Assembly: GCF_009765735.1 (NCBI RefSeq)
Contig: NZ_LMUW01000026.1
Location: forward strand, 36,921-100,920
Direction: 5' to 3'
From: Xenophilus sp. L33
GTDB lineage: Bacteria > Pseudomonadota > Gammaproteobacteria > Burkholderiales > Burkholderiaceae_C
Length of the DNA: 64,000 nucleotides
Part shown: piece by piece, positions 11,705-24,042 of the stretch
Layout of the letters: each line of letters begins with the position of its first letter
How positions within the stretch are numbered: position 1 is the first letter of the stretch
The notes under the pieces: generated by a model
The model's input: only the letters and a program-made list of their open reading frames with translations
Told to the model about the DNA's origin: nothing
The model's database searches: none
Made by a program: the position numbers and the translations under genes

Positions 11705-11810
11705 ACGATGGCCGGTCTTTTGCTGCGGTGCGGGGAATTGCGCGGCCGGCGTTGCGAAAAAGCCAGCGATTCATGTTGCAAAACGTAAGGCAGCGCTAAA
11801 CTCGCCGATC

Positions 11811-12302
11811 ATGAGACTCTCGCACCTGCTCGTCATCGCCTCGGTGTTGCTGCTGCCCCTGGGCGCCAGCGCGCAGTGGCAATGGGTCGACAAGGACAAC
11901 AAGAAAGTCTTCAGCGACCAGCCGCCGCCGCCCGAGGTGCCGGAAGACAAGATCCTGCGTCGCCCGGCCGCGCCTAGCCGCCGCGCGCCCCCGGCGGTCG
12001 CAGCCACCACCGACGCCGCCCCGCTGGCACCGGCCGCCCCGCCCGCGGGCGACAAGGCGCTCGAGGAAAAGAAGCGCCAGGCCGAGCAGGCCGAGAAGGC
12101 CAAGCAGGCGGCCGAGGCCGAGAAGCTCGCCAAGGCCAAGGCCGACAACTGCAGCCGGGCCAAGGAAGGCAAGGAAATGATGGACAGCGGCATGCGGGTG
12201 GCCTCGATGAATGCCGCCGGCGAGCGGGTCATCATGGACGACGATGCCCGCGCCGCCGAGCAGAAGCGCCTGCAAGGCGTGATCGCCTCGGACTGCAAGT
12301 AG
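11811..12302 (+). CDS. DUF4124 domain secreted protein
   Basis: The 163-aa product has a Sec signal peptide (MRLSHLLVIASVLLLPLGASA, cleavage near residue 21) followed directly by the DUF4124 motif WQWVDKDNKKVFSDQPPPPEVP. A Pro/Ala-rich stretch follows, then a long Lys/Glu/Ala-rich segment around residues 80-115 that should form a coiled coil. Proteins of this kind are periplasmic and of unknown function. It is divergent from guaB across a 133-bp gap and ends 17 bp from the convergent rnfH gene; a small hairpin (12301-12315) covers its stop codon. Two Cys, one as the penultimate residue, could form a disulfide. Confidence 0.8.
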   Translation: MRLSHLLVIASVLLLPLGASAQWQWVDKDNKKVFSDQPPPPEVPEDKILRRPAAPSRRAPPAVAATTDAAPLAPAAPPAGDKALEEKKRQAEQAEKAKQAAEAEKLAKAKADNCSRAKEGKEMMDSGMRVASMNAAGERVIMDDDARAAEQKRLQGVIASDCK

Positions 12303-12319
12303 CGCCGTCGGCGCTCCGC

Positions 12320-12652
12320 TCAGTAGCCGGCCTTGCCGCCCTTGCGGCTGCGCGCGAAGAGGCCCGTGCCCCGCGCGCCCTGCTGCCGGAAGCGCTCCCG
12401 CCGCGCCACCTTCGGGTCGACCGTGAGCGGCCGGCACAGCTCCAGCCGATCGAGCTCGGCCAGGCGATGTTCCCACTCGACCGCGCGGCCCCAGACGCCC
12501 GGCGCGAGCGCCGCCCAGTCGAGCGCCGGCCAGTCCTGCGGGAGACGGCTGGCCAGCACCGCATCGCGGGCGGTGGCACCGGCCGGCAACTCGAGGACCT
12601 GCTCGAAGACCTCGCGCGGCGCCGCCGAACAGGCGACGGTCACCCGGGGCAT
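12320..12652 (-). CDS. rnfH: RnfH/RatB family ubiquitin-like protein
   Basis: The 110-aa protein matches the RnfH (UPF0125) family: MPRVTVACSAAPREVFEQVLELPAGATARDAVLAS at the start, and EHRLAELDRLELCRPLTVDPKVARRERF further on, the most conserved stretch. The family has a beta-grasp fold and unknown biochemical role; it is also called RatB for its linkage to ratA. The start ATG at 12652 overlaps the ratA stop by one base (TGATG), so translation is coupled. The C-terminus ends in a short basic and Gly-rich tail. No rnf redox operon is visible, so the Rnf link in the name should not be taken as function. Confidence 0.85.
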   Translation of the reverse strand: MPRVTVACSAAPREVFEQVLELPAGATARDAVLASRLPQDWPALDWAALAPGVWGRAVEWEHRLAELDRLELCRPLTVDPKVARRERFRQQGARGTGLFARSRKGGKAGY

Positions 12653-13098
12653 CAGGTCTTCTCGTAGATCTGGCCGGCGCGCTTGACGAAGGCCTCGACC
12701 AGGTTGGAGGCGATCTTGTCGAACACCGGGCCGACCAGCGCCTGCAGCGCGAAATTGTTGAAGCCGTAGCTCAGGTTGAGCTCGACCCGGCAGGCCCGCT
12801 CGCCGCCCTCGCCCACCGGCGTGAAGGTCCAGGTGCCGTCGAGGTTCGAGAACGGCCCGTCGACCAGCTTCAGGTGCACCTCGCGGCCGGGCACGTGGGT
12901 GTTGCGGGTGGTGAAGCTCTGGTGGAAGCCGCTGAAGGCGAGGCCGACTTCGGCGGTCATGCCGTGCTCGTCCTGGTCGATCACCCTGGCGCGGTCGCAC
13001 CAGGGCAGGAACTCCGGGTAGCGGGCCACGTCGGTGACCAGGGCGTACATCTCCTGGGCGCTGTACCAGATGAGGACGGACTTGTTGACTGTTTTCAT
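12652..13098 (-). CDS. ratA: RatA-type START/coenzyme Q-binding family protein
   Basis: The 148-aa protein belongs to the RatA/COQ10 START-like family. It begins MKTVNKSVLIWYSAQEMYALVTDVARYPEFLPWC, the typical first strand and helix, and ends with the long amphipathic helix FDKIASNLVEAFVKRAGQIYEKT. In Escherichia coli RatA was reported to hinder association of ribosomal subunits, while eukaryotic relatives bind ubiquinone; which applies here is unknown. It is divergent from smpB across 62 bp, a widely conserved arrangement, and is followed by rnfH with a one-base overlap. Length and start agree with the family. Confidence 0.9.
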   Translation of the reverse strand: MKTVNKSVLIWYSAQEMYALVTDVARYPEFLPWCDRARVIDQDEHGMTAEVGLAFSGFHQSFTTRNTHVPGREVHLKLVDGPFSNLDGTWTFTPVGEGGERACRVELNLSYGFNNFALQALVGPVFDKIASNLVEAFVKRAGQIYEKT

Positions 13099-13160
13099 AG
13101 AATCGGCACCGCGTGCGCAAAAGATTGTATTGAAGCCATGCGGACCCCATTTGACTCACC

Positions 13161-13637
13161 ATGGCCACCAAGAAGCAAGACACCTCGACCCGCATCGCCG
13201 ACAACAAGAAGGCCGCCTACAACTATTTCTTCGAGGAACGCTTCGAGGCCGGCATGGTCCTCGAAGGCTGGGAGGTCAAGTCGCTGCGCGAAGGCAAGGT
13301 GCAGCTGACCGACGGCTACGTCGTCATCCGCGACGGCGAACTTTTCGTGATCGGCTGCCAGATCAACCCGCTGCGCTCGGCCTCGACCCACGTCACGCCC
13401 GACTCGGTGCGCACCAAGAAGCTGCTGATGCACAAGGAGCAGATCCGCCGCCTGATCGGCAAGGTCGAGCAGAAGGGCTACACGCTGGTGCCGCTCAACC
13501 TGCACTGGAAGGCCGGCAAGGTGAAGTGCGAGATCGCCCTGGCCAAGGGCAAGGCCGAGCACGACAAGCGCGACACCATCAAGGACCGCGAAGGCAAGCG
13601 CGAGGTCGAGCGGGCCATGAAGAGCCGCCAGCGCTAG
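13161..13637 (+). CDS. smpB: SsrA-binding protein
   Basis: The 158-aa protein binds tmRNA and carries it to stalled ribosomes in trans-translation. It shows the family signature [34 protein letters not shown] at the N-terminus and [22 protein letters not shown] residues in the C-terminal half, ending in the basic tail [13 protein letters not shown]-type sequence expected to enter the decoding centre. The start at 13161 gives the family length. It is divergent from ratA. The ssrA gene itself is not in the window. A sigma-factor gene begins 66 bp downstream under what looks like its own promoter. Confidence 0.97.
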   Translation: MATKKQDTSTRIADNKKAAYNYFFEERFEAGMVLEGWEVKSLREGKVQLTDGYVVIRDGELFVIGCQINPLRSASTHVTPDSVRTKKLLMHKEQIRRLIGKVEQKGYTLVPLNLHWKAGKVKCEIALAKGKAEHDKRDTIKDREGKREVERAMKSRQR

Positions 13638-13656
13638 AAATTTTTCGACGTCTCAT

Positions 13657-13682
13657 GGAATAAGCGAGCGGCTCGCGGCGTT
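13657..13682 (+). promoter_or_regulatory. Candidate ECF-sigma promoter with internal dyad
   Basis: GGAAT (13657-13661) and CGTT (13679-13682) are spaced by 17 bases, resembling the GGAA-type -35 and CGTT-type -10 of several ECF-sigma promoters. The spacer contains a perfect dyad GCGAGC-G-GCTCGC (13664-13676). It lies directly ahead of the sigma-factor gene, so it may be self-activated. Confidence 0.3.
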
Positions 13683-13703
13683 CATGCAGCAAGAACCGCC
13701 ACC

Positions 13704-14216
13704 ATGGACACCCGCGACCTCGTCGACCACATCCCCAGCCTGCGCCGCTACGCGCGGGCGCTGACCGGCGACCGCTGGGCCGCCGACGACCTGGTGCAGG
13801 ACACGCTGGAGCGCGCCTGCTCCAAGTGGCGCCTCTGGCGCAGCGGCACCGACCTGCGCGCCTGGCTCTTCACGATCATGCACAACGTCCATGCCAGCCA
13901 TGGCCGCCGCATTTCGCGGCAAGGCACGACCGTGGCCTTCGACGAAGCCGCGCACGACCTTCGCGGCGCCCATGCGCAGCAGGACCAGGCGATCGACCTG
14001 CAGCGCTGCCTCATGCTGCTGCCCGAGGACCAGCGCGCCGTGCTGCTGCTGGTGGCGCTCGAAGACCTGTCCTATGCGCAGGTCGCGATCGTGCTCACCG
14101 TGCCGATCGGCACCGTGATGTCGCGCCTGTCGCGGGCGCGGGAGCGCCTGCACCAGCTGATGGAAGCCGCGCCCGTGTCGTTTGCGCAGCGCACCGGCCT
14201 CCGACGCCTGAAGTAA
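13704..14216 (+). CDS. ECF-type RNA polymerase sigma factor
   Basis: The 170-aa protein contains only sigma regions 2 and 4. Region 2 covers about residues 10-75 (RYARALTGDRWAADDLVQDTLERA, then LRAWLFTIMHN), and region 4 covers about residues 105-155 (LPEDQRAVLLLVALEDLSYAQVA, helix-turn-helix, then GTVMSRLSRARERL). It lies 12 bp ahead of a membrane protein that looks like its anti-sigma factor, the usual ECF pairing. A candidate self-recognised promoter lies 20 bp upstream. The signal is not obvious; an envelope or oxidative stress role is inference from the membrane anti-sigma and the downstream lipoprotein. Confidence 0.9.
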   Translation: MDTRDLVDHIPSLRRYARALTGDRWAADDLVQDTLERACSKWRLWRSGTDLRAWLFTIMHNVHASHGRRISRQGTTVAFDEAAHDLRGAHAQQDQAIDLQRCLMLLPEDQRAVLLLVALEDLSYAQVAIVLTVPIGTVMSRLSRARERLHQLMEAAPVSFAQRTGLRRLK

Positions 14217-14228
14217 CCCGCCACCGCC

Positions 14229-14972
14229 ATGAACGACGAACCGAAATCCGTGCCGCCCGGCCACGACCCCGCCTGGCAGGCCCAGCGCGCGGCGCTGCGG
14301 CGGCTGCACCGCGAGGTGCTCGACGAGCCGGTGCCCCCCGAACTGCTGGCCACGCTGGCCGCGGCCGCCGGCCGCCACGACCAGCGCGACCGCTGGATGC
14401 GATGGGGCGGCATGGCCGCCGGCATCGTCATCGCCTTCGGCGCCGGCTGGCTGGCGAACGGCCAGCGCGGCGGCTTGCTGCCTTGGGCACAGAGCGTCGC
14501 CGCGCCGGCCTGGGCGCGGGCGCTGGCCACCCAGGAATTCGTGCATGCCGCCGAGGTCGCGCATGCGGTCTACGTGCCCGAGGTGCGGCATCCGGTCGAG
14601 GTGACAGCCGACGAGCAGCAGCATCTCGCGCAATGGCTCTCCAAGCGGCTGGACCGGCCCTTGAAGGTGCCCGATCTCTCGGCCCAGGGCTACGCGCTGG
14701 TCGGCGGCCGGCTGCTGCCCGGCGCCGACGGGGCGCGGGCCCAGTTCATGTTCGAGCGCGGCAGCGGCGAGCGCGTGACGCTCTACATCGGCAGCCTCGC
14801 CGAGAGCGCGGCGCCGGGCCGCTCGGGCGAGACCGCCTTCCGCTTCTCGTCGGACGGTCCGGTGCCGAGCTTCTACTGGATCGACCACGGCTTCGGCTAC
14901 GCTCTGGCCGGCCAACTGCCGCGAGCCGCCCTGCTCGACCTGGCCACCGGGGTCTACCGCCAACTTGAATAG
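14229..14972 (+). CDS. Membrane-anchored anti-sigma factor candidate
   Basis: The 247-aa protein has a charged cytoplasmic N-terminus of about 57 residues, one membrane helix (GGMAAGIVIAFGAGWLA, about 60-76) and a periplasmic C-terminal domain. This is the layout of an ECF anti-sigma factor, and the gene directly follows the sigma gene. No zinc-binding HxxxCxxC motif is visible in the N-terminus. The periplasmic part (HAAEVAHAVYVPEVRHPVEVTADEQQHLAQWL) resembles sequences I associate with transmembrane transcriptional regulators of this class, and carries several His residues that could bind a metal. The lipoprotein gene begins 41 bp downstream, probably in the same operon. Confidence 0.8.
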   Translation: MNDEPKSVPPGHDPAWQAQRAALRRLHREVLDEPVPPELLATLAAAAGRHDQRDRWMRWGGMAAGIVIAFGAGWLANGQRGGLLPWAQSVAAPAWARALATQEFVHAAEVAHAVYVPEVRHPVEVTADEQQHLAQWLSKRLDRPLKVPDLSAQGYALVGGRLLPGADGARAQFMFERGSGERVTLYIGSLAESAAPGRSGETAFRFSSDGPVPSFYWIDHGFGYALAGQLPRAALLDLATGVYRQLE

Positions 14973-15013
14973 ACTCGCACGCACACCCGATTTATCAACC
15001 CAAGGAGAAAACC

Positions 15014-15403
15014 ATGAAGAAGATGCTCAACGCCTCGATCCTCGCCGTCGCCCTGCTGGCCGGCTGCAGCAGCATGACCGCCAAGGCGCCCGACACGCCG
15101 ACGCGCACGGCCGACGGCGTGCTCATCGGCCCGACCGGCATGACGCTCTACACCTTCGCGCGCGACACCGCGGGCAACGGCAAGTCGGCCTGCAACGGCC
15201 CCTGCGCCACGCTGTGGCCGGCCCTGGCCGCACCCGCCGATGCCAAGCCGATGGGCGGCTACACCGTCATCACGCGCGACGACGGCAAGATGCAGTGGGC
15301 CTACAACGGCGCGCCGCTCTACTACTACTCGAAGGACGCCAAGGCCGGCGACAAGACCGGCGACGGCTTCGCCAACGGCAACTGGAAGCTGGCTCGTCCC
15401 TGA
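15014..15403 (+). CDS. Lipoprotein with YxFxxD repeats (COG4315 type)
   Basis: The 129-aa precursor has a lipobox LLAGC with Cys19, so it is a lipoprotein, probably in the outer membrane. It carries two copies of the Yx(F/W/Y)xxD motif that marks this family: YTFARD near residue 53 and YYYSKD near residue 107. Two Cys in SACNGPCATLW would form a disulfide in the periplasm. An AAGGAGA ribosome site lies 9 bases before the ATG. It follows the sigma and anti-sigma genes and is closed by a strong terminator, so it is likely the output gene of that unit. The biochemical role of the family is unknown. Confidence 0.85.
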   Translation: MKKMLNASILAVALLAGCSSMTAKAPDTPTRTADGVLIGPTGMTLYTFARDTAGNGKSACNGPCATLWPALAAPADAKPMGGYTVITRDDGKMQWAYNGAPLYYYSKDAKAGDKTGDGFANGNWKLARP

Positions 15404-15442
15404 GCCTGAAAGCGCGCGCGACGCGCGCGCCGCGAGAAGACC

Positions 15443-15467
15443 GGCCGGCGCTTGCGCCGGCCTTTTT
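15443..15467 (+). terminator. Rho-independent terminator after the lipoprotein gene
   Basis: GGCCGGCG (15443-15450) pairs with CGCCGGCC (15455-15462) around a CTTG loop, followed by five T. A second very GC-rich dyad (about 15411-15430) lies just upstream. It closes the sigma/anti-sigma/lipoprotein unit. Confidence 0.85.
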
Positions 15468-15489
15468 CATGGGCGCGGCGCCGGTACCC

Positions 15490-16416
15490 TCAATGCGGTC
15501 CGGCCAGGCTTTGCGCCAGCGGCATGCGCCGGTCGCGCAAGCCGAGCAGTTCGTTGAAGACCAGCGCGCCGATCACCAGCAGGCCGCCGGTCAGCACGCC
15601 GGCCTCCGGCTCCTCGCCGGCGCCCAGCCAGGCGAAGGCGATGCCGAAGACCACTTCCAGCAAGCCGAGCAGCGCCACCTCGGGCGCCTTCAGCACGCCG
15701 GCGCACCAGACCGAGAGCACGCACGGAATCGCCAGCTGGAAAAGGCCCAGGAAGCCCAGCCAGCCGAGGTCGTGGACGTTGGCCTGCAACGGCCAGGCGA
15801 GCGGCAGCGCGAACAGCGCCGAGAGCGCGGCGCCGATCAGCACCGCCGGCACCAGATCGACGTCGTGGCCCCGGGCGTGCGCATGCTGGGTCACGGTCCA
15901 GTTGCAGGCCGTGGCCAGCGGGACCAGGAGCGCCAGCAAGGTGCCGGTGAGCTGCCCTTCGCCGAGCTGGCCGCCGAACATCCAGCCGATGCCGAGGCCC
16001 GCCACGACGATCGCGGCCCAGGTCCGCGCCGGCAGGCGCTGGCCGATGAAGATGCGGGCGGCCAGCGCGGTCAGCAGCGGCCCCAGCGCCATCGTGACCA
16101 GCACGTTGGCCACGCGGGTCAGGGTCAGCGCGACCATGAATGCGGTGAACATCAGCGCCCAGCACAGGCCCGAGATCCACAGCGCGGCGCCGCCGCGGCG
16201 CATGCGCGCGAAGACCCCACGGCCCTGCCAGAGCGGCAGGATCACCAGCAGCGACAGCACCGTGAAGAAGCTCCGCCAGAAGGTGACCTCGAAGCTGCGC
16301 GCCTGCTCCAGCTGGCGGGTCACCACGCCGGCGGTGGCCCACATCAGCGTGACCACGACCATCGAGACGACGGCACGGCCGTGCCGGGCGTCGCTCGCGT
16401 TCCCGGGCAAGCTCAT
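15490..16416 (-). CDS. EamA/DMT-family membrane exporter
   Basis: The 308-aa protein has about ten membrane helices arranged as two EamA repeats of five: the first starts near GRAVVSMVVVTLMWATAGVVTRQ, the second near GTLLALLVPLATACNWTVTQ. Proteins of this family export amino acids and other small metabolites from the cytoplasm. The ATG at 16416 is preceded by GGAGGAAG, an excellent ribosome site 8 bases away. It lies 20 bp downstream of the typA stop on the same strand, so it may be the last gene of the rimP-typA transcript or have its own promoter inside typA. The substrate cannot be told from sequence. Confidence 0.85.
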   Translation of the reverse strand: MSLPGNASDARHGRAVVSMVVVTLMWATAGVVTRQLEQARSFEVTFWRSFFTVLSLLVILPLWQGRGVFARMRRGGAALWISGLCWALMFTAFMVALTLTRVANVLVTMALGPLLTALAARIFIGQRLPARTWAAIVVAGLGIGWMFGGQLGEGQLTGTLLALLVPLATACNWTVTQHAHARGHDVDLVPAVLIGAALSALFALPLAWPLQANVHDLGWLGFLGLFQLAIPCVLSVWCAGVLKAPEVALLGLLEVVFGIAFAWLGAGEEPEAGVLTGGLLVIGALVFNELLGLRDRRMPLAQSLAGPH

Positions 16417-16436
16417 CGCCGAGCTTCCTCCGAGGC

Positions 16437-18263
16437 TCAGTCGCGCGAGGCGCGCTTGCGCTCGTGCTCCTTCAGGAAGCGCTTGCGCAGCCGCACGCTC
16501 TTGGGCGTGATCTCGACCAGCTCGTCGTCGTCGATGAACTCGACGCCGTATTCGAGCGTGAGCTCGATCGGCGGCGTGATCTTGATCGCGTCTTCCTTGC
16601 CCGAAACCCGGAAGTTGGTCAGCTGCTTGGTGCGCGTGGCGTTGACCACCAGGTCGTTGTCGCGGCTGTGGATGCCGACGATCATGCCTTCGTACACCGG
16701 GTCGTTGGCGCGCACGAACATGCGGCCGCGGTCGTCCAGCTTGCCCAGCGCATAGGTGAAGATCTCGCCGTCGTCCATCGAGATCAGCACGCCGTTCTTG
16801 CGGCTGCCGATCTCCCCCTTGAAGGGCTCGTAGCGGTCGAAGATGTTCGAGATCAGGCCCGAGCCGCGGGTCAGGTTCAGGAATTCGTTGGTGAAGCCGA
16901 TCAGGCCGCGCGCCGGAATCCGGTACTCGAGACGGACACGGCCGCGGCCGTCCGGTTCCATGTTGACCAGCTCGCCCTTGCGCTCGCCCAGCGCCTGCAT
17001 CACGCCGCCCTGGTGCTGGTCCTCGATGTCGGCGGTCACCAGCTCGATCGGCTCGTGGCGTTCGCCGTCGACCTCGCGGAAGACGACGCGCGGCTTGCTC
17101 ACCGCCATCTCGTAGCCTTCGCGGCGCATGTTCTCCAGCAGGATGGTCAGGTGCAGTTCGCCGCGGCCCATCACCTCGAAGATGCCTTCTTCGTCGGTTT
17201 CCTTCACGCGCAGCGCGACGTTGTGCTGCAGTTCCTTTTGCAGGCGGTCCCAGATCTGGCGGCTGGTGACGAACTTGCCTTCGCGGCCGGCCAGCGGGCT
17301 GGTGTTGACGCAGAAGTTCATGGTCAGCGTCGGCTCGTCGACCTTCAGCATCGGCAGCGGTGCCGGCGTGGCCGGGTCGGTGACCGTGACGCCGATGCCG
17401 ATGTCGGCGATGCCGTTGATCAGCACGATCTCGCCCGGGCCGGCCTCGGTGGCCTGCACGCGCTCCAGGCCCTGGAAGGTCAGCACCTGGTTGACCCGGC
17501 CCTTGATCGCCTTGCCGTCCGGGCCTTCCATCACGACCACGTCCATCATCGGCTTGATCGTGCCCTGGCTGATGCGGCCGACACCGATGCGACCGACGAA
17601 GGTCGAGAAGTCGAGCGCCGAGATCTGCAACTGCAGCGGCGCCTTCGGGTCGCCGGTCTGCGACGGCACGTGGTTCAGGATGGTGTCGAACAGGGCCGAC
17701 ATGTCGGGACCCCACTGCTCGCCCTGGCCGCCCTCCTCCAGCGATGACCAGCCGTTGATGCCCGAGGCGTAGACCACCGGGAAGTCGAGCTGTTCGTCGG
17801 TCGCGCCGAGCTTGTCGAACAGGTCGAAGGCGGCGTTGACCACGTAGTCGGGGCGCGCGCCGGGCTTGTCGACCTTGTTGACCACCAGGATCGGCTTCAG
17901 GCCGAGCGCCAGCGCCTTCTTGGTGACGAAGCGGGTCTGCGGCATCGGGCCTTCCTGGGCGTCGATCAGCAGCACGACGCCGTCGACCATCGACAGCGCG
18001 CGCTCGACCTCGCCGCCGAAGTCCGCGTGGCCCGGGGTGTCGACGATGTTGATGTGCGTGCCCTTCCAGGTCACGGCGCAGTTCTTGGCCAGGATGGTGA
18101 TGCCGCGTTCTTTCTCGATCGCGTTGTTGTCCATCACGGTGTCGACCACCTTCTCGTGCTCGGCGAAGGTGCCCGACTGGCGCAGCAGCTGGTCGACCAT
18201 CGTGGTCTTGCCATGGTCCACGTGGGCGATGATGGCGATGTTGCGAATCTGGTTGGTGCTCAT
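16437..18263 (-). CDS. typA: Ribosome-associated GTPase TypA/BipA
   Basis: The 608-aa translational GTPase resembles EF-G. The G1 motif HVDHGKTT begins near residue 16, with [14 protein letters not shown] (G3) and [13 protein letters not shown] (G4) following. The C-terminal half carries the TypA-specific region ([25 protein letters not shown] and [16 protein letters not shown]). It binds the ribosome under stress and at low temperature and aids 50S assembly in other bacteria. Its ATG overlaps the truB stop (ATGA), so translation is coupled to truB. It ends the ribosome-biogenesis row, followed by the EamA gene. Confidence 0.97.
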   Translation of the reverse strand: MSTNQIRNIAIIAHVDHGKTTMVDQLLRQSGTFAEHEKVVDTVMDNNAIEKERGITILAKNCAVTWKGTHINIVDTPGHADFGGEVERALSMVDGVVLLIDAQEGPMPQTRFVTKKALALGLKPILVVNKVDKPGARPDYVVNAAFDLFDKLGATDEQLDFPVVYASGINGWSSLEEGGQGEQWGPDMSALFDTILNHVPSQTGDPKAPLQLQISALDFSTFVGRIGVGRISQGTIKPMMDVVVMEGPDGKAIKGRVNQVLTFQGLERVQATEAGPGEIVLINGIADIGIGVTVTDPATPAPLPMLKVDEPTLTMNFCVNTSPLAGREGKFVTSRQIWDRLQKELQHNVALRVKETDEEGIFEVMGRGELHLTILLENMRREGYEMAVSKPRVVFREVDGERHEPIELVTADIEDQHQGGVMQALGERKGELVNMEPDGRGRVRLEYRIPARGLIGFTNEFLNLTRGSGLISNIFDRYEPFKGEIGSRKNGVLISMDDGEIFTYALGKLDDRGRMFVRANDPVYEGMIVGIHSRDNDLVVNATRTKQLTNFRVSGKEDAIKITPPIELTLEYGVEFIDDDELVEITPKSVRLRKRFLKEHERKRASRD

Positions 18264-19207
18264 GGTGTCGCTTCGGTCAAAGGTAATGTCTGCTGGATTT
18301 CGATGGGGCTCAGCAAGCGCCCCGGAATGAGTTCGCCGGCCTTCACGTGGGCCGTGCCAAGAAAGGCTTCGGGGTCGCGGCCGAACACCGCGACGGCATC
18401 GGCATCGGCCCAGTCGCCGCGTCGGCGCAGGCCGGACAGGAAGCGGCCTGCATCTTCCATGCCGAGCGTGACGCGGGTGTGATTCGCGACCAGCGCCTCG
18501 GCAGGCAGCAACGCCGCCAGCCGCTCGTCCTCGGTCATCGCCTCGAGGGCTTCGAGCGTCACGCATTGCGCCGCCTCGAAGTCGCCGGTGGCGGTGCGCC
18601 GCAGGAAGCTCAGGTGGGCGCCGCAGCCGAGTGCCTCGCCGATGTCTTCGCCCAGGGTGCGGATATAGGTGCCCTTGCTCACGCGGGCGACGATGCGCAG
18701 TTCGTTGTCAGAGATGCGCTCGAGCGCGAGCGAATGGATCACCACGTCGCGCACCGCCCGTTCGACCTCGATGCCTTCGCGCGCGTATTCGTAGAGCGGC
18801 TTGCCGTCCTTCTTGAGCGCGCTGTGCATCGGCGGCAACTGTCGGATCGGGCCGGTGAACCGGGCCCGCACGCGTGCCAGGTCGTCGGCGTCGAGGGCCA
18901 CCGGGCGCTCGGAGATCACCTCGCCCTCGGCGTCGCCGGTGGCGGTCTTCACGCCCAGGCGGGCGATCGCCTCGTAGGTCTTGTCGGCGTCCAGGTGCAG
19001 TTGGCTGAACTTGGTGGCCGAACCGAAGCACAGCGGCAGCACGCCGGTCGCCAGCGGATCGAGCGTGCCGGTGTGGCCGGCCTTTTCGGCGCGCAGCAAC
19101 CACTTGGCCTTCTGCAAGGCCTGGTTGCTGGAGAGACCCAGCGGTTTGTCGAGCAGCAGCACCCCGTGCACAGGGCGCCGCGGCACCCTGGTGCGTGGCG
19201 CGTTCAT
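18260..19207 (-). CDS. truB: tRNA pseudouridine-55 synthase
   Basis: The 315-aa enzyme makes pseudouridine 55 in the T-loop of tRNAs. The catalytic Asp50 is in [15 protein letters not shown], and the further conserved motifs [20 protein letters not shown] and [23 protein letters not shown] are intact. The C-terminal extension of about 80 residues is in the normal range for the Escherichia coli-type enzyme. The gene lies 2 bp after rbfA and overlaps typA by four bases. The order nusA-infB-rbfA-truB is widespread; typA next to truB is, from memory, common in Comamonadaceae. Confidence 0.97.
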   Translation of the reverse strand: MNAPRTRVPRRPVHGVLLLDKPLGLSSNQALQKAKWLLRAEKAGHTGTLDPLATGVLPLCFGSATKFSQLHLDADKTYEAIARLGVKTATGDAEGEVISERPVALDADDLARVRARFTGPIRQLPPMHSALKKDGKPLYEYAREGIEVERAVRDVVIHSLALERISDNELRIVARVSKGTYIRTLGEDIGEALGCGAHLSFLRRTATGDFEAAQCVTLEALEAMTEDERLAALLPAEALVANHTRVTLGMEDAGRFLSGLRRRGDWADADAVAVFGRDPEAFLGTAHVKAGELIPGRLLSPIEIQQTLPLTEATP

Positions 19208-19209
19208 CT

Positions 19210-19581
19210 TCAGTCGTCTTTGGAACGTGAAGCGACGGCCTGGGCAATCAGCGCATTCATGTCGGCCGCACGCTCGGTGGTGCGGTCGAACTGGAAGTGC
19301 AGGGTCGGCACGGTGTGGATGTGCAGGCGCTTGAAGAGCCCGTTGCGCAGGAAGCCGGCCGCCTGGTTGAGCGCCTCGGTGGTCTCCACCGGGTCGCCCA
19401 CCAGGAGGCTGAAGAAGACCTTCGCATGCGCGTAGTCGGGCGTGACCTCGACCGCCTGGATCGTCACCATGCCCACCCGCGGGTCCTTCAACTCGCGCGC
19501 GATCAGCTCCGTCAGATCGCGCTGGATCTGATCGGCGACCTTGAACGCGCGGTTCGGCGCTGCGGCTTTTCTCTTGGGCAT
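19210..19581 (-). CDS. rbfA: 30S ribosome-binding factor A
   Basis: The 123-aa protein aids late maturation of the 30S subunit and processing of 16S rRNA. The single KH-like domain shows the family pattern: [50 protein letters not shown], then [24 protein letters not shown]. The ATG at 19581 ([13 protein letters not shown]) is the natural start; the longer frame to 19653 covers the infB end and is not family-like. It lies 22 bp after infB and 2 bp before truB in the same operon. Confidence 0.95.
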   Translation of the reverse strand: MPKRKAAAPNRAFKVADQIQRDLTELIARELKDPRVGMVTIQAVEVTPDYAHAKVFFSLLVGDPVETTEALNQAAGFLRNGLFKRLHIHTVPTLHFQFDRTTERAADMNALIAQAVASRSKDD

Positions 19582-19603
19582 GGCCCGGGTCGCATCGGTC
19601 GCC

Positions 19604-22516
<2,913 letters not shown>

Positions 22517-22540
22517 ATTGGTTTCGTGCCTCCATGACCG

Positions 22541-24025
22541 TCACTCTTGGCCGGCGAACCAATGTTCGCGGGCTTTCAAGATCAGGTGCTTGGCCTCATC
22601 GGCGCTCTGGCCGGTGATTTCGGTGAGTTCATCGACCGCGAGGTCGGCCAGGTCGTCGCGGGTGTGCACGCCCGCCTCGGCCAATTTCGGGATGAGGGCC
22701 GCATCGAGCCCGTCGAGGTCGCGCAGGTCCTGCGAGACGCTCTCGACGTTTTCTTCACGGGCGATTTCGGCGGTCAACAGCGCATCCTTGGCGCGCGAGC
22801 GCAGCTCGTTGATGGTGTCTTCGTCGAAGCTCTCGATCTCCAGCAGTTCGGAGATCGGCACGTAGGCCACTTCTTCGAGGCTGGTGAAACCTTCGTTGAT
22901 CAGGATGTCGGCGATTTCCTCGTCGACGTCGAGCTTCTCCATGAAGAGCTTGCGGCTGGCGTCGGTCTCGCTCGCCTGCTTCTGGGCCGACTCGTTGGCG
23001 TCCATGATGTTGATCTTCCAGCCGGTCAGGTCGGAGGCGAGCCTCACGTTCTGGCCGCCGCGGCCGATCGCGATCGCGAGGTTCTCCTCGTCGACCACCA
23101 CGTCCATCGCGTGCTTTTCCTCGTCGACCACGATCGACGAGACATTGGCCGGCGCCAGGGCGCCGATCACGAACTGGGCCGGGTCCTCGCTCCACAGCAC
23201 GATGTCGACGCGCTCGCCGGCCAGCTCGTTGGTGACCGCGTTCACGCGGGTGCCGCGCACGCCGACGCAGGTGCCGATCGGGTCGACCCGCTTGTCGTGC
23301 GAGAGCACCGCGATCTTGGCGCGCGAACCGGGGTCGCGGGCGCAGCTCTTGATCTCGAGCAGGCCCTGCTCGATCTCGGGCACTTCCTGGCGGAACAGCT
23401 CGATCATGAATTCGGGTGCCGAGCGCGACAGGATGATCGGCGCGCCGCGCAGCGTCAGGTCGACTTCCATGATCATGGCCCGCACGCGGTCGCCGTTGCG
23501 CAGGTTTTCCTTGGCGATCATCTCGCTGCGGCGCAGGCGCCCTTCGACGCGGCCGGCCTCCACGATGATGTCGCCCTTGTCCAGGCGCTTGACGGTGCCG
23601 GTGAAGATCTTCTCGCCGCGCGACATGAAGTCGTTGAGCAGCATCTCGCGCTCGGCGTCGCGGATCTTCTGCAGGATCACCTGCTTGGCGGCCATGGCGC
23701 CGATGCGGCCGATCGGCACGGAGTCGACCGCTTCCTCGATGTATTCGTCGACCAGGATGTCGGGCATCTCTTCCTTGGCCTCGAACAGCAGGATTTCCTG
23801 GTCGGGCAGCTGCAGGCCGGCCTCGTCCGGCACCACGTGCCAGCGGCGGAAGGTCTCGTAGTCGCCGCTGTCACGGTCGACGGCGACGCGAATGTCCACG
23901 TCGCCCTGATAGAGCTTCTTGGTGGCTTGCGCCAAGGCGGACTCGACCGCGCCGAAGACCACGTCGCGTTCGACGTTCTTCTCGCGCGAGATCGCATCCA
24001 CCAACATCAACATTTCGCGATTCAT
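22541..24025 (-). CDS. nusA: Transcription termination/antitermination factor NusA
   Basis: The 494-aa protein binds RNA polymerase and nascent RNA and controls pausing, termination and antitermination. The N-terminal polymerase-binding domain starts [24 protein letters not shown]; an S1 domain (about 135-200), two KH domains ([18 protein letters not shown] and [19 protein letters not shown]) and two C-terminal acidic repeats (about 365-490) follow. The acidic repeats mark the long proteobacterial type. GAGGAG precedes the ATG. It lies between rimP and infB. A premature terminator in the operon leader could be a target of NusA itself. Confidence 0.98.
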   Translation of the reverse strand: MNREMLMLVDAISREKNVERDVVFGAVESALAQATKKLYQGDVDIRVAVDRDSGDYETFRRWHVVPDEAGLQLPDQEILLFEAKEEMPDILVDEYIEEAVDSVPIGRIGAMAAKQVILQKIRDAEREMLLNDFMSRGEKIFTGTVKRLDKGDIIVEAGRVEGRLRRSEMIAKENLRNGDRVRAMIMEVDLTLRGAPIILSRSAPEFMIELFRQEVPEIEQGLLEIKSCARDPGSRAKIAVLSHDKRVDPIGTCVGVRGTRVNAVTNELAGERVDIVLWSEDPAQFVIGALAPANVSSIVVDEEKHAMDVVVDEENLAIAIGRGGQNVRLASDLTGWKINIMDANESAQKQASETDASRKLFMEKLDVDEEIADILINEGFTSLEEVAYVPISELLEIESFDEDTINELRSRAKDALLTAEIAREENVESVSQDLRDLDGLDAALIPKLAEAGVHTRDDLADLAVDELTEITGQSADEAKHLILKAREHWFAGQE

Positions 24026-24042
24026 GCCACCACTCTCCTCGT

